Origin: Bacteroidales bacterium
GTDB taxonomy: Bacteria > Bacteroidota > Bacteroidia > Bacteroidales > P3
Length of the DNA stretch: 64,000 bases
Direction: 5' to 3'
Assembly (NCBI GenBank): GCA_017962445.1
Contig: JAGCVI010000024.1
Location: 62,001-126,000, forward strand
Positions 24,373 through 33,646 of this stretch are shown in pieces. Every line of letters begins with the position of its first letter. Position 1 is the stretch's first letter. Made by a program: the position numbers and the translations under genes. The notes under the pieces are model-generated. The model saw only the letters and a list, made by a program, of their open reading frames with translations. It made no database searches and was not told the DNA's origin.

Positions 24373-27033
24373 TTAAAAGAGAGTTGTCTGTGTGCCTTCA
24401 GCAAAACCTTCTCGGTCATTATAAACAGAGGATTGGGGATCGTCGTAGTTCTCTTGCGGTTCCGTTTCCTCTTCAGGTTCTGGCAGTGAGTCAAGCCAAC
24501 GGAACTGCTTGACCGGTGATGTGGTGATACGCTTGCCTTTGGCTTTGTAGCCTTTAACACCTACAAAATCGTAGACATCGATGATTTCGGACTCAATTTT
24601 TTTGTTTGCGCCCTCATCGTAAAGCACTTCGATACGTGGGAAGGTATCAACACTGAAGGTAACCATACGGTCACCGGAAATATCGTCGATAAAAGGCTGT
24701 TTCTTGTCGAACTCGTCAACAAGGAAGCGTTTGAGGTAGTAGCTTTGGTTTTCAGCGGACTGGTAGACGACGCTGACAATAGTTTTCGGGTTGAACTTGC
24801 GAATCAAGACCAAGTCGTCATCAAAATGGTTAGAGAGGTCAAAGTTGGTTGTACGGAAGTGGCCCGAAGCCATGATTGTCAATATTTTGTCTTTCCCCTT
24901 AAATTCACCCAGACAGAGACCAGCCTCATTGACATTCAGACGCTTGATACTCTCATCGAACCAGATTTTGCGTGCACCAAGAGTGGAAATACCTTCATCC
25001 TTAAGATTAATACTGCGCACCGCATTACGGGTCAATATGTTGCCCATAGAGTTGCGGCCCTTGATGGCAAGAGTGGCAAAATTAAAGTCGAAGCTAGTCT
25101 TCTTGAGCTTTGGCTTTGAAACGTGATGTACGGTAACGGTTTCAGCCTCTCCATTGGGATTAGCGGTGAAATATAGAATCTTGGAACCTTTAGTACCTTT
25201 TGTTAACCAATAGTCTTTGTCGCGGGTGATACCAAGCACAGAGAAGCGCTTTACATATACGAAACCGAAAGCACCGTCGCGATAAATCATATTGTATACA
25301 GTTCTTTCATCACCTTTGCGGAAGAGACCAAGATATCTGATTTCCTTGCAATCGGCACTGCCCACAAATCCCTTTTCCTGTACTTTTGAAACCATCATAC
25401 TGCCGTCCTGCCGGAAAACAATAATGTCGTCCATCTTGGAACAGTCACAGACGTATTCGGCACCTTCATCCCTTTTGAGGCCATAACCAGCAAATCCTGT
25501 AACAGGGTTCAGATATAATTTCTCATTTGCGACAGCGACGGTGACAGCCTGAATATCCTCGAAATTGCGTATCTCTGTCTTGCGTTCTCGACCTTTGCCA
25601 TATTTTTCAAGAATATGACGGAAATAAGAAATAGCATACTCTGTAAGATGTTCAAGATGGTTGCGTGTCTCGTCGATATTCATCTCGATGTCAGCAATTT
25701 CCTGGTCTGCACGCTTGATGTCAAACTTTGAAATCTTGCGTACGGGTTTCTCGCACAATTTAAGCACGTCGTCGCGGGTTATCTCACGTTTGAACTTCTT
25801 ACGGTATGGACCGAAGGCGGCGAGCATTTCGTCGACCTGATCGTCCCATGTCTTGCTGTCCTTTTTCTCCATCTTCTTGTAGATGCCCTTCTCAAAGAAT
25901 ATCTTTTCTAGGGAGACCCAATGCCACTTGTCCTCGAGTTCGGCGAGTTGAATCTCAAGTTCCTGTCGAAGGAGGTCCTTGGTACGGAAAGTAGAGTGAC
26001 GCAATATTTCCGATGCAGTCATGAAGACAGGCTTGTTGTCGACAATGACGCAGGTCTGTGGTGAGAAACTTATCTGACAATTGGTGAAAGCGTAGAGGGC
26101 GTCAATCATCTGATCTGGAGAAACACCTTGTGGCAAATAAACAACAATCTCGACCTCAGCAGCGGTGTTGTCGTCAACTTTTTTGATTTTTATCTTACCT
26201 TTCTCGTTAGCTTTCAAGATGCTGTCAATGAGAACATCAGTTGTTACCGTATAAGGCAACTCGGTAATCACGATGGCTTTCCTTTTATCGTCATAGTGCA
26301 TCTTGGCACGGATACGTAGACGACCGCCAAGAGATGCATCGGCATACTTTGAGACGTCAATCAGTCCGCCTGTCGGAAAATCCGGATAAATCTCGAAAGG
26401 TATATTCTGTAGTATTTTGATGGAAGATTCAAGTAGTTCGCAGAAGTTATATGGGAGAATGACCGATGTCAGCGTTACGGCGATGCCCTTTGTGCCTTGT
26501 GCCAGCAACAGAGGAAACTTGATTGGTAACGACACCGGCTCCTGCTTACGACCGTCGTAGGATGGTTTCCATTCTGTAGTCTTTTTATTGAAAACCACCT
26601 CGTTTGCAAATTTGGAAAGTCTTGCCTCGATATATCGGGCAGCGGCAGCATCGTCACCTGTGAGAATGTTACCCCAGTTACCCTGACAATCGATAAGAAG
26701 GTCTTTCTGTCCCATGTTGACCAACGCGTCCTTGATTGAAGCATCACCATGAGGGTGATACTGCATGGTATTGCCAACGATATTGGCGACTTTGGTGTAG
26801 CGTCCATCATCAGTCTCCTTCATTGCGTGAAGAATGCGTCGCTGAACAGGCTTCAATCCGTCATCTATGTCAGGCACGCTGCGGTCGAGGATAACATCTG
26901 ATGCATAGTCGACCCAGTAGTCTTTGAACATGGAATTGAGCGATATGGTCTCGCCGTCGTTCTCAAGAGTTCGACCGCCATCTTCGGCAGGTAAGGTTAT
27001 ATGGTCTTCATTTATCTTATCTTTATCGGTCAT
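24373..27033 (-). CDS. parC: DNA topoisomerase IV subunit A (GyrA/ParC family)
   Basis: An 886-residue type IIA topoisomerase A subunit. The N-terminal DNA-gate has SVPDIDDGLKPVQRRILHAM, the quinolone-region block YHPHGDASI and the catalytic tyrosine Y134 in AARYIEARLS. The central coiled-coil and a C-terminal beta-propeller-like region follow. There is no perfect GyrA box (QRRGGKG) in the C-terminal half, which favours topoisomerase IV over gyrase, as does the start of the DNA-gate at about residue 33. The tail of about 50 residues is acidic (PEPEEETEPQEN). The partner subunit is not in this window; gyrB at 57148 belongs to gyrase. It lies between folC and a glycosyltransferase gene. Confidence 0.9.
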   Translation of the reverse strand: MTDKDKINEDHITLPAEDGGRTLENDGETISLNSMFKDYWVDYASDVILDRSVPDIDDGLKPVQRRILHAMKETDDGRYTKVANIVGNTMQYHPHGDASIKDALVNMGQKDLLIDCQGNWGNILTGDDAAAARYIEARLSKFANEVVFNKKTTEWKPSYDGRKQEPVSLPIKFPLLLAQGTKGIAVTLTSVILPYNFCELLESSIKILQNIPFEIYPDFPTGGLIDVSKYADASLGGRLRIRAKMHYDDKRKAIVITELPYTVTTDVLIDSILKANEKGKIKIKKVDDNTAAEVEIVVYLPQGVSPDQMIDALYAFTNCQISFSPQTCVIVDNKPVFMTASEILRHSTFRTKDLLRQELEIQLAELEDKWHWVSLEKIFFEKGIYKKMEKKDSKTWDDQVDEMLAAFGPYRKKFKREITRDDVLKLCEKPVRKISKFDIKRADQEIADIEMNIDETRNHLEHLTEYAISYFRHILEKYGKGRERKTEIRNFEDIQAVTVAVANEKLYLNPVTGFAGYGLKRDEGAEYVCDCSKMDDIIVFRQDGSMMVSKVQEKGFVGSADCKEIRYLGLFRKGDERTVYNMIYRDGAFGFVYVKRFSVLGITRDKDYWLTKGTKGSKILYFTANPNGEAETVTVHHVSKPKLKKTSFDFNFATLAIKGRNSMGNILTRNAVRSINLKDEGISTLGARKIWFDESIKRLNVNEAGLCLGEFKGKDKILTIMASGHFRTTNFDLSNHFDDDLVLIRKFNPKTIVSVVYQSAENQSYYLKRFLVDEFDKKQPFIDDISGDRMVTFSVDTFPRIEVLYDEGANKKIESEIIDVYDFVGVKGYKAKGKRITTSPVKQFRWLDSLPEPEEETEPQENYDDPQSSVYNDREGFAEGTQTTLF

Positions 27034-27043
27034 GTTAGATTTA

Positions 27044-27074
27044 GTATAGTTGAGAGGTTAAAGGGGTTAATGTT
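27044..27074 (-). repeat. GGTTAAA-type leader upstream of parC
   Basis: The folC-parC spacer contains GAGGTTAAAGGGGTTAATG on the plus strand, a shorter version of the repeat-like leaders seen before kamE and tatA. Confidence 0.3.
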
Positions 27075-28388
27075 TTATAGAGATTTTTCCGTTTTCAATT
27101 CACGAAGCAGGTCAGCAACTAGGAAAATGCTTCCCGTAACAATAATAAGGTCTGTGACACTAGAGGCCTGGCGTGCGGCAGCAAGAGCAGACATCACATC
27201 GGGATAGGAATCGCCATGCCTTCCATGCAATTCTGCTGTTGATGCAAGGGTTGTTTCATCAAGTCCGCGCTCGACCGACGGACGAGTGAAATAATAGCAC
27301 GCATCTTTTGGCAGCATATCAAGAATGGAGCCGTAATCCTTGTCATTGACACATCCATATACTATATGCAGACGGTGATAACGCATATAGGCGAGCTTCT
27401 CGACAAGAGAAGCAATACCGTCGGCGTTGTGGGCTGTCTCGCAAATCAGATTTGGACGTTCGCCGAGTTTTTCCCAGCGTCCATGAAGACCTGTGTCTGT
27501 CACATTGGCCAATCCGTCACGAAAGTGACAACGTTTTATTTTGTATCCGATTTCATTCAGAATGTCGTAAGCAGCACATACAGTGGCAATATTCTTGCGC
27601 TGATAAAGACCGTCCATTGGAGAATGAATGCCTTTAATGTAGGGCGCTCCGTCATGATATATGTCTGCCAACATTCGGGTTGAACCGTTGTGACGCTCGT
27701 CGACAACATAGTGTTTGTCTGCAAACAGTATCGGAGATTTACATTTTGCCGCCACCTTTCTGAAAACAAGTTCGGTTTCAGCGTTTGTCTCCCCTATTAC
27801 AACGGGAACGCCAGCCTTTATAATGCCAGCCTTCTCGGCGGCAATCTTCGGCAACGTATTGCCAAGAAACTGTGTGTGGTCGAAGCCAATATTGGTAATA
27901 ATGCTCAAATCTGGATGGACAACATTGGTTGAATCGAGCCTTCCTCCCATGCCAACTTCAATTACTGCCACGTCAACCTTCTCGTTGCGGAAATAGTCGA
28001 AAGCCATTCCTACTGTCATCTCGAAAAAAGAGAGCCCCTGTTTTTCGAAAAACGCACGGTTTTGATTGACAAAATCAGTCACATTCTGCTTAGGAATCAT
28101 CTGCCCATTAATGCGGATTCGCTCTCTGAAGTCTACGAGATGAGGCGACGTATAGAGTCCGACTTTGTATTTAGCCTGCTGAAGTATGGATGCCAAGTAA
28201 TGCGAAACAGAGCCTTTGCCGTTAGTGCCAGCTACATGAATAACCTTTAGGCCTTTCTCTGGATTGCCTAGATGTGCCATCATCGCCTCGGTGTTTTTCA
28301 AGTCGGCCTTGTACGCTGCAGCCCCGATGCGATGATAGGCGGGCAAAGCATGGAACAGATAGTCGAGCACCGCGTCATACTTTCTCAT
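27075..28388 (-). CDS. folC: Bifunctional dihydrofolate/folylpolyglutamate synthase
   Basis: A 437-residue Mur-ligase-type enzyme that adds glutamate to dihydropteroate and tetrahydrofolates. The P-loop HVAGTNGKGSVSHY, the SPHLVDFRERIRING block and EVGMGGRLDSTN are characteristic. I chose the ATG at 28388 (MRKYDAVLDYLF), which aligns with the usual start; a second ATG nine codons upstream at 28415 is also possible and lies 12 bases after the stop of the outer-membrane gene. It is the downstream neighbour of the TPR/outer-membrane pair, so those genes probably share a transcript with folate metabolism and topoisomerase IV. Confidence 0.93.
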   Translation of the reverse strand: MRKYDAVLDYLFHALPAYHRIGAAAYKADLKNTEAMMAHLGNPEKGLKVIHVAGTNGKGSVSHYLASILQQAKYKVGLYTSPHLVDFRERIRINGQMIPKQNVTDFVNQNRAFFEKQGLSFFEMTVGMAFDYFRNEKVDVAVIEVGMGGRLDSTNVVHPDLSIITNIGFDHTQFLGNTLPKIAAEKAGIIKAGVPVVIGETNAETELVFRKVAAKCKSPILFADKHYVVDERHNGSTRMLADIYHDGAPYIKGIHSPMDGLYQRKNIATVCAAYDILNEIGYKIKRCHFRDGLANVTDTGLHGRWEKLGERPNLICETAHNADGIASLVEKLAYMRYHRLHIVYGCVNDKDYGSILDMLPKDACYYFTRPSVERGLDETTLASTAELHGRHGDSYPDVMSALAAARQASSVTDLIIVTGSIFLVADLLRELKTEKSL

Positions 28389-28427
28389 TGGAACTTGTTT
28401 TCCTGTCACAAACATCTCAGAATTGTA

Positions 28428-30239
28428 TTACTTTTTAGTTTTCGGAAAGGTGTATGTCAGTCCAATCATCGCATTGAGCCTGGTCGAAGGATAGTTTGCC
28501 CAGAGAAAATAGCGCTGGCATGTCACATTGTCGAGTTTTGTGAAGAACGACAATGCGCGGTTGTACTTGTATTCGGCACCAAGCGAAAGACCGAAGCGGG
28601 CAGGAATCTTGTCAGTTACAGTCACCAAACCTGTCGCGTTCTCTGTGTAGTAAGCATCTACACTGGTAATAAACAGTGTACGCAAATCGAAGAACCACTT
28701 GTCCTTATAGTTGACATCTACATCAAAATGAGCAATAAAGTCTGGAGTATGGAACAGCGGTATGTTGTCGTACTGCTTGTTATAGTACACATAATAGTTT
28801 CCACCAAGTGTCATCCTGATCATCTCGTCATTAACAAAAGTGAAGTCTGCACCCAGGTCAAGATTGTTCACATCCATGAAATATGGGGTCATAATATTAC
28901 CGTAAGTGGTATTAGAAAGACGATCCGTCATGAAGAACATACGGCTGCGATAGAAATGGTTGTCTACCGTAACATTAAGTATCAACTTTTTTGAAAAATT
29001 GAAACGCAAATGTGCATATAGGTTGTCGTCAACCGTAGCACAGGTGTTTTCGTCAACAATGATATATGGGTTGTACAGTCTTGTGCTATTCCAATCGTTA
29101 ACAATGTATCCGCCCATGAAACCACAAGTAAGGCTCATCATGTTGTTCATGAACGACTTGGAGACTGTTATATCGGGGAAAAGATTGTGCGATGTCTCCT
29201 GGTCGTTGTCATATCCGTTGAAGCCGAAAGCCAAACCTGCGTGAAATTTGAAATCCCGGAAGAGGAAATCCACGTATGGATTGATTGTCAGCACATGGCG
29301 GCCGAAAGCATCCTGTCCGTTAATGTTTGGCACATCCAGATGCTGCTTGTAGCCCTGCCAATTGCCATGCAGATAAGCCACAGCCTTGTATTTGCGGAAC
29401 ATCGGAAAGCCGTAGTGGACATTGCCGTCAAGCTCAATCGACTGCTGTGAACGGTCGTATTTAGTCCACATATTGGCCAGACCGACATTGGCTGCATAGC
29501 CGAATTTATTGACATCAGTATGGAGACTGCTTGCGCCAAGGTTCAAGGCTATATTGTTATAGGCAAAGGCCCACAGGGAGTAGTCCAGATCGTCGTGAGT
29601 TATTCCGTCGATGCTGAAAAGCGTCGAGTCGGAAAAACCATAATAACGTCCATACTGGCGGTCGAATGCCAAATCAGCCGAGAACAAGTGTTTCTTGTTC
29701 AGAATGTACTTTCCAAAGAGACTGAGCATTGTCTCCGATTCGCGGTTGCGACCATAGTAGTCGGCCGACGGAGTGTCCTCATCCTTCTTGCCGTAGGTGG
29801 AAAAATCCGTGTTGTGGAAAAGGCGTGCACCATACGATAGGTTGTCGTTGCGGGTCGACATATAATGAAGGTCTACAAGAGGCTCAAAATCGCCGAAGCT
29901 GGCAAAGTCGTGACCGAGACCGAAACGCATGTAATTGTTGTACAACTTTGTCGGAGAGCCTACAACCTTGGCAGCCTTGATTCCAGATGTCGGTGTCAGC
30001 GAGCTGATACGGCGCGGAGTGATGCTGTAATCGAACTTGGGTTGCATCTCTGTGGCGATGTTGTCGTTGGTAGCCGGTGCCACATTGACTTTTTCTGTCA
30101 CACCGTCAAGCACAGGATGATAATCGCCCACAACAATCACCGACTCATGATAAACAGAGTTGGTCGAATCGGTCTGCGCAATCGTACGGATGCTGCACAC
30201 CGTCAAAAACAATGCCAGAATATATGCCGATTTGTTCAT
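28428..30239 (-). CDS. Large outer-membrane beta-barrel protein paired with the TPR protein
   Basis: A 603-residue exported protein with a signal peptide ending RTIA-Q. A short conserved-looking stretch follows (SVIVVGDYHPVLDGVTEKVN, residues about 33-52), then PKFDYSITPRRI, and from about residue 100 a long series of amphipathic beta strands (YMRFGLGHDFASFGDFEPLV, DVDVNYKDKWFFDLRTLF) ending in LTYTFPKTKK. This fits a barrel of 20 or so strands, annotated in relatives as a TonB-dependent-receptor-like protein, but I see no proper plug domain. It lies 117 bases after the giant TPR gene, and the two may form an outer-membrane/periplasm pair. The function is unknown. Confidence 0.8.
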   Translation of the reverse strand: MNKSAYILALFLTVCSIRTIAQTDSTNSVYHESVIVVGDYHPVLDGVTEKVNVAPATNDNIATEMQPKFDYSITPRRISSLTPTSGIKAAKVVGSPTKLYNNYMRFGLGHDFASFGDFEPLVDLHYMSTRNDNLSYGARLFHNTDFSTYGKKDEDTPSADYYGRNRESETMLSLFGKYILNKKHLFSADLAFDRQYGRYYGFSDSTLFSIDGITHDDLDYSLWAFAYNNIALNLGASSLHTDVNKFGYAANVGLANMWTKYDRSQQSIELDGNVHYGFPMFRKYKAVAYLHGNWQGYKQHLDVPNINGQDAFGRHVLTINPYVDFLFRDFKFHAGLAFGFNGYDNDQETSHNLFPDITVSKSFMNNMMSLTCGFMGGYIVNDWNSTRLYNPYIIVDENTCATVDDNLYAHLRFNFSKKLILNVTVDNHFYRSRMFFMTDRLSNTTYGNIMTPYFMDVNNLDLGADFTFVNDEMIRMTLGGNYYVYYNKQYDNIPLFHTPDFIAHFDVDVNYKDKWFFDLRTLFITSVDAYYTENATGLVTVTDKIPARFGLSLGAEYKYNRALSFFTKLDNVTCQRYFLWANYPSTRLNAMIGLTYTFPKTKK

Positions 30240-30245
30240 CTTCTA

Positions 30246-30285
30246 TAAGGGTTTAAGATTTAATTTTTAAAAGTTTAATATTCAA
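30246..30285 (-). repeat. Degenerate TTTAAG repeats in the leader of the large outer-membrane protein
   Basis: The spacer directly upstream of the start has AGGGTTTAAGATTTAA and AAAAGTTTAATATT on the plus strand, again an A/C-rich, poorly folding leader on the coding strand. Confidence 0.35.
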
Positions 30286-30356
30286 TTCACACATCACAGG
30301 TCTCAAGTCACATATTTCAATTCAAAGCTATACGGCAACAAGTTAAAGTCTTTTTT

Positions 30357-33300
30357 CTATTCCTCGCTGCCAAGGTCGATTACTACTCCAGAGGAGCCAC
30401 TGCCACCATCGTCATCCTGACTCTTCGGTGCATTAAGTGCGGCAAGGTGCTGTCTGGCTTCCATAACAACCTCTTCGTCAAGGTCGTCTACAACCTCATA
30501 GTTGTCTATGATACTTTGCAGCGTCTGACAGGCCTGTGCATCGTTACCACGCTGATGGAAAATGTCGGACCACAATATGAAAGTCTTGGCAAGCCAATAG
30601 TCACTACCGGGATTACTGACCACCTCCTCTATTATCTTCTCAGAAGCATCAATGTTGCCCTGCGAAAAACGTATGTTGGCTCTTCTGTAGGCCGCCTCGC
30701 CCATATAGTCACCGTTCGACGATTTCATTAGAGCATCATATGCAACAAATGCCTTGCCCATATCATCAGCATAGTAATAGTTTCTTGCCACAAGAATGCG
30801 AACCTCGTCTTTCTGCTCGTCAGTGGCCTTAGGCTCCGAAAGCAGTTGTTCGGCCGATACGGCAACATTGGCTGTGTCGCGCAACGCATACCAGCATCTC
30901 ACCACACCCATACGTGCCTGCAGGCGTGATGCGTCTGACGACGACACCGCCGCCAACGGCACATAATTGTCGAGTGCCTTGCGATAGTTCTTCTGTCCAT
31001 AATAGATTGTGGCGGCCTGATAGAGACAGTTCTCAGTGTATGGGTTGTTGCCCCGCTCAGCTACCCACTCGTAGTGTGCCAGAGCCTTGTCCTGCTGGCT
31101 AGTGCGAGTCAGAGCGTCGGCAAGGTAATAGTGTGCCTTGAGGATAAACAGACCGTGCGGGAACTTCTGGATATAGTTTGAGAAACCTGCAATAGAGTTC
31201 TCATAATTCCCAGTGAAATAACGGTTTTCAGCGGCAAGATACATCGTAGAATCCTGTTCTACAGCCGAAACCGAGTGCTTGGTGGTCTTACTGATATAGG
31301 TGAAATACTCTTCAACACGGTCCTGCTCGACATAGATGTTCTTAATTGTCGTTTCAGCATCGCGGGCCTCATCGGTGCCGGGATAGCGCGTCAACAGCTT
31401 GTCGAAAGTCTCCAAAGCCTTGTCGTTGCGCTCCGTGTTGTAATATATCAGTCCCATGCTCAACAACGCCTGTGGCACAAGACTGCTTTGAGAATACTTC
31501 TTGATGAAGTTTTCGTAGTAGAGCAGTGCCATTGCATTGTTATCGCAGATCAGGTACGTATTGGCTATTTCAAACATCGCCTTTGACGACAACGGCGAGT
31601 TGGTGAATTTCTCGAAAATATAGTTCAAGCAGTTCAGTTTCTCGTCGTTGTTACCCTTCGCGCCATACGACAAAGCCTTCTGGTACATGGCATAGTCTGC
31701 GTCCTGTCCCTTGGCGTTTATCACCTTGTTGTAGTATCCGATGGCTCCGTCAAAGTTTTTACGTACATACATGCAGTCGCCCATACGGTTGTAGGCATCC
31801 ACGAGCTGTCTTTGTTCCGTGTCGGAATTGGCAAGTTTCAAAAACTCGCCAAACTTATCCTCAGCATCACTGTAGCGTTTGCGGCGCATGTAGACATACC
31901 CTGCCGTGTAGAGAGCTTGCGGATAGTAGACGGAACTCTTGCGCGACGATGCGGTGAAGAAACGGTCCAGCAGTTTCTGTGCCTTGCCGTAGTTAGCCAG
32001 ACGATATTGCGACTCGGCCGACAGATACAAAGCGTCTGTCGTGATAGCAGGCGTAGCGTTTATCGCCACAGCGGTGTCAAAGCAGACAGAGGCCTGCTGC
32101 AGGTTACGCTCGTTGAAGAGGTCTATGCCACGGTTCACCAATATGCGTTGGTATGCCTTTCTCATGGTGGCGTCCTTCAGTAATTCCTTCTTGTTGCGCT
32201 CAATCAAAGCCAGCGCGTCCTTGTAGTTACGCGTGGTGCAGTAGAGCGAAGTCAATATCTGCTGTATCTCGGCTTTGCGTTTGGTCTTGGGATATCGTTT
32301 CAGGTAGTTCTCGAACGATCGGATAGACTCGTTGTAGGCGTTTGGCTCCAACTCGCAGTTCAGCTTCGCATAGTTGAATGCAGCCTCTTCTTGAATCTCA
32401 GAATTGAAATTCATGTCCGACGCACTCTTGAAGGCTGTGCGGGCGTCGTTCTTGCGACCAAGCTTTATGTACGTGTCGCCCAATGTAAAAAGCGCATTCT
32501 GTGCTGTTGAATCTTTCTCGTTGGCAAATGCCGACAGATATTCGGCCGCCTTGTCATATTGACCAAGCATGTAGTGACAGTATCCGAGAGGGTAGTTGAG
32601 CTGCAGGTTGCCCGATGTCCCGTTTTTCTTGTCACCGTCCTCTTTTGCGGCGGTGTAGTATTCAAGGGCCCGGTTGTATTCACCGCGGTTAAAATAGACA
32701 TCGCCTACAATATGCTCTACTTCGTCACGCAGCACCAAGTTGGGGTCGCTCAGTAACGACGGTGCACTGCGGATCACCTTGTCTTCGCGGCCGAGGTGAT
32801 AGTCAATGAAGAATTCATATACGGGGACCAGCTTCTTGAACGATTTCTCGTTCTTTATCTTGGCGAATTCCTTCTCTGCTGACTCATACTGCTTGTTTGA
32901 GAACAGGATGTCTGCATAGTAATAGGTGGCGGCATTGCGGTAGTACGATTTGCCGTCCGAGACACGCTTGAAGTATTTCTTTGCGCTCTCTTTGTCACCT
33001 TGCTGGAAATAGCAGTAGCCTGTTTTGTACTCAAATTCGCTGCGGTGGTTGAAATCAACTTCCGAAGTCTCAAGCTGCAGATACTCGCGCAATGCTGCGT
33101 TGTAATCGCCTTTCTCAAAGAAAACGTTACCCAACGCCAGACGAGCCATATTGTTATGGCCGCTCTCAGGATATTGACGCATGAATTCGTTGATGCGATA
33201 TTCGGCATCGTTGTTTCTTAGTTGCTCGGAACAGACCGCCGAATAGAAAACGGCATCCACCACCTTGTCGACAGGAGCATCACTCTGACGCACAAACTGG

Positions 33301-33458
33301 TCATAAAGATGTTGGGCAGCAGCATATTTCTCTTTGCGGAAAAGGTCGGTAGCCTCGTCATACATACGTGTCGTCGCTTTTGACGGCATACCTCCCTGAG
33401 CCATCGCGCTGGCGGTGAAAAGTGCCAGACCGGCGATGAAAAAGAAGATTCGCTTCAT
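30357..33458 (-). CDS. Giant periplasmic tetratricopeptide-repeat protein
   Basis: A protein of 1033 residues made almost wholly of TPR-type helical pairs of BamD/YfiO style: AAQHLYDQFVRQSD, YNRALEYYTAAKEDG, YSDAEDKFGEFLKLA and NDKALETFDKLLTRYPG are examples spread over the whole length. I choose the ATG at 33458, giving the signal peptide KRIFFFIAGLALFTASAMA-Q; another ATG lies four codons upstream. The C-terminus is a glycine/serine-rich tail with acidic ends (DDDGGSGSSG). No enzyme motif is visible. It is the first gene before the 603-residue outer-membrane barrel and folC. By its build it is a scaffold that could hold a complex at the outer membrane or peptidoglycan. Confidence 0.85.
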   Translation of the reverse strand: MKRIFFFIAGLALFTASAMAQGGMPSKATTRMYDEATDLFRKEKYAAAQHLYDQFVRQSDAPVDKVVDAVFYSAVCSEQLRNNDAEYRINEFMRQYPESGHNNMARLALGNVFFEKGDYNAALREYLQLETSEVDFNHRSEFEYKTGYCYFQQGDKESAKKYFKRVSDGKSYYRNAATYYYADILFSNKQYESAEKEFAKIKNEKSFKKLVPVYEFFIDYHLGREDKVIRSAPSLLSDPNLVLRDEVEHIVGDVYFNRGEYNRALEYYTAAKEDGDKKNGTSGNLQLNYPLGYCHYMLGQYDKAAEYLSAFANEKDSTAQNALFTLGDTYIKLGRKNDARTAFKSASDMNFNSEIQEEAAFNYAKLNCELEPNAYNESIRSFENYLKRYPKTKRKAEIQQILTSLYCTTRNYKDALALIERNKKELLKDATMRKAYQRILVNRGIDLFNERNLQQASVCFDTAVAINATPAITTDALYLSAESQYRLANYGKAQKLLDRFFTASSRKSSVYYPQALYTAGYVYMRRKRYSDAEDKFGEFLKLANSDTEQRQLVDAYNRMGDCMYVRKNFDGAIGYYNKVINAKGQDADYAMYQKALSYGAKGNNDEKLNCLNYIFEKFTNSPLSSKAMFEIANTYLICDNNAMALLYYENFIKKYSQSSLVPQALLSMGLIYYNTERNDKALETFDKLLTRYPGTDEARDAETTIKNIYVEQDRVEEYFTYISKTTKHSVSAVEQDSTMYLAAENRYFTGNYENSIAGFSNYIQKFPHGLFILKAHYYLADALTRTSQQDKALAHYEWVAERGNNPYTENCLYQAATIYYGQKNYRKALDNYVPLAAVSSSDASRLQARMGVVRCWYALRDTANVAVSAEQLLSEPKATDEQKDEVRILVARNYYYADDMGKAFVAYDALMKSSNGDYMGEAAYRRANIRFSQGNIDASEKIIEEVVSNPGSDYWLAKTFILWSDIFHQRGNDAQACQTLQSIIDNYEVVDDLDEEVVMEARQHLAALNAPKSQDDDGGSGSSGVVIDLGSEE

Positions 33459-33646
33459 TTTTATATGCATTACTTTATTATGTATTTTGCAATTTAACGA
33501 CATTTTTGAAAATATATTATTGGAATAATAAAAAAATATGTTAAATGCAATATTTCAGGACGGATGTCGTTTGTAAATAATAGACAGACTCAGCAAAACG
33601 TGAAAAACAATCAGGTGATTCAACCCTGTACAAACATATCAGAACC

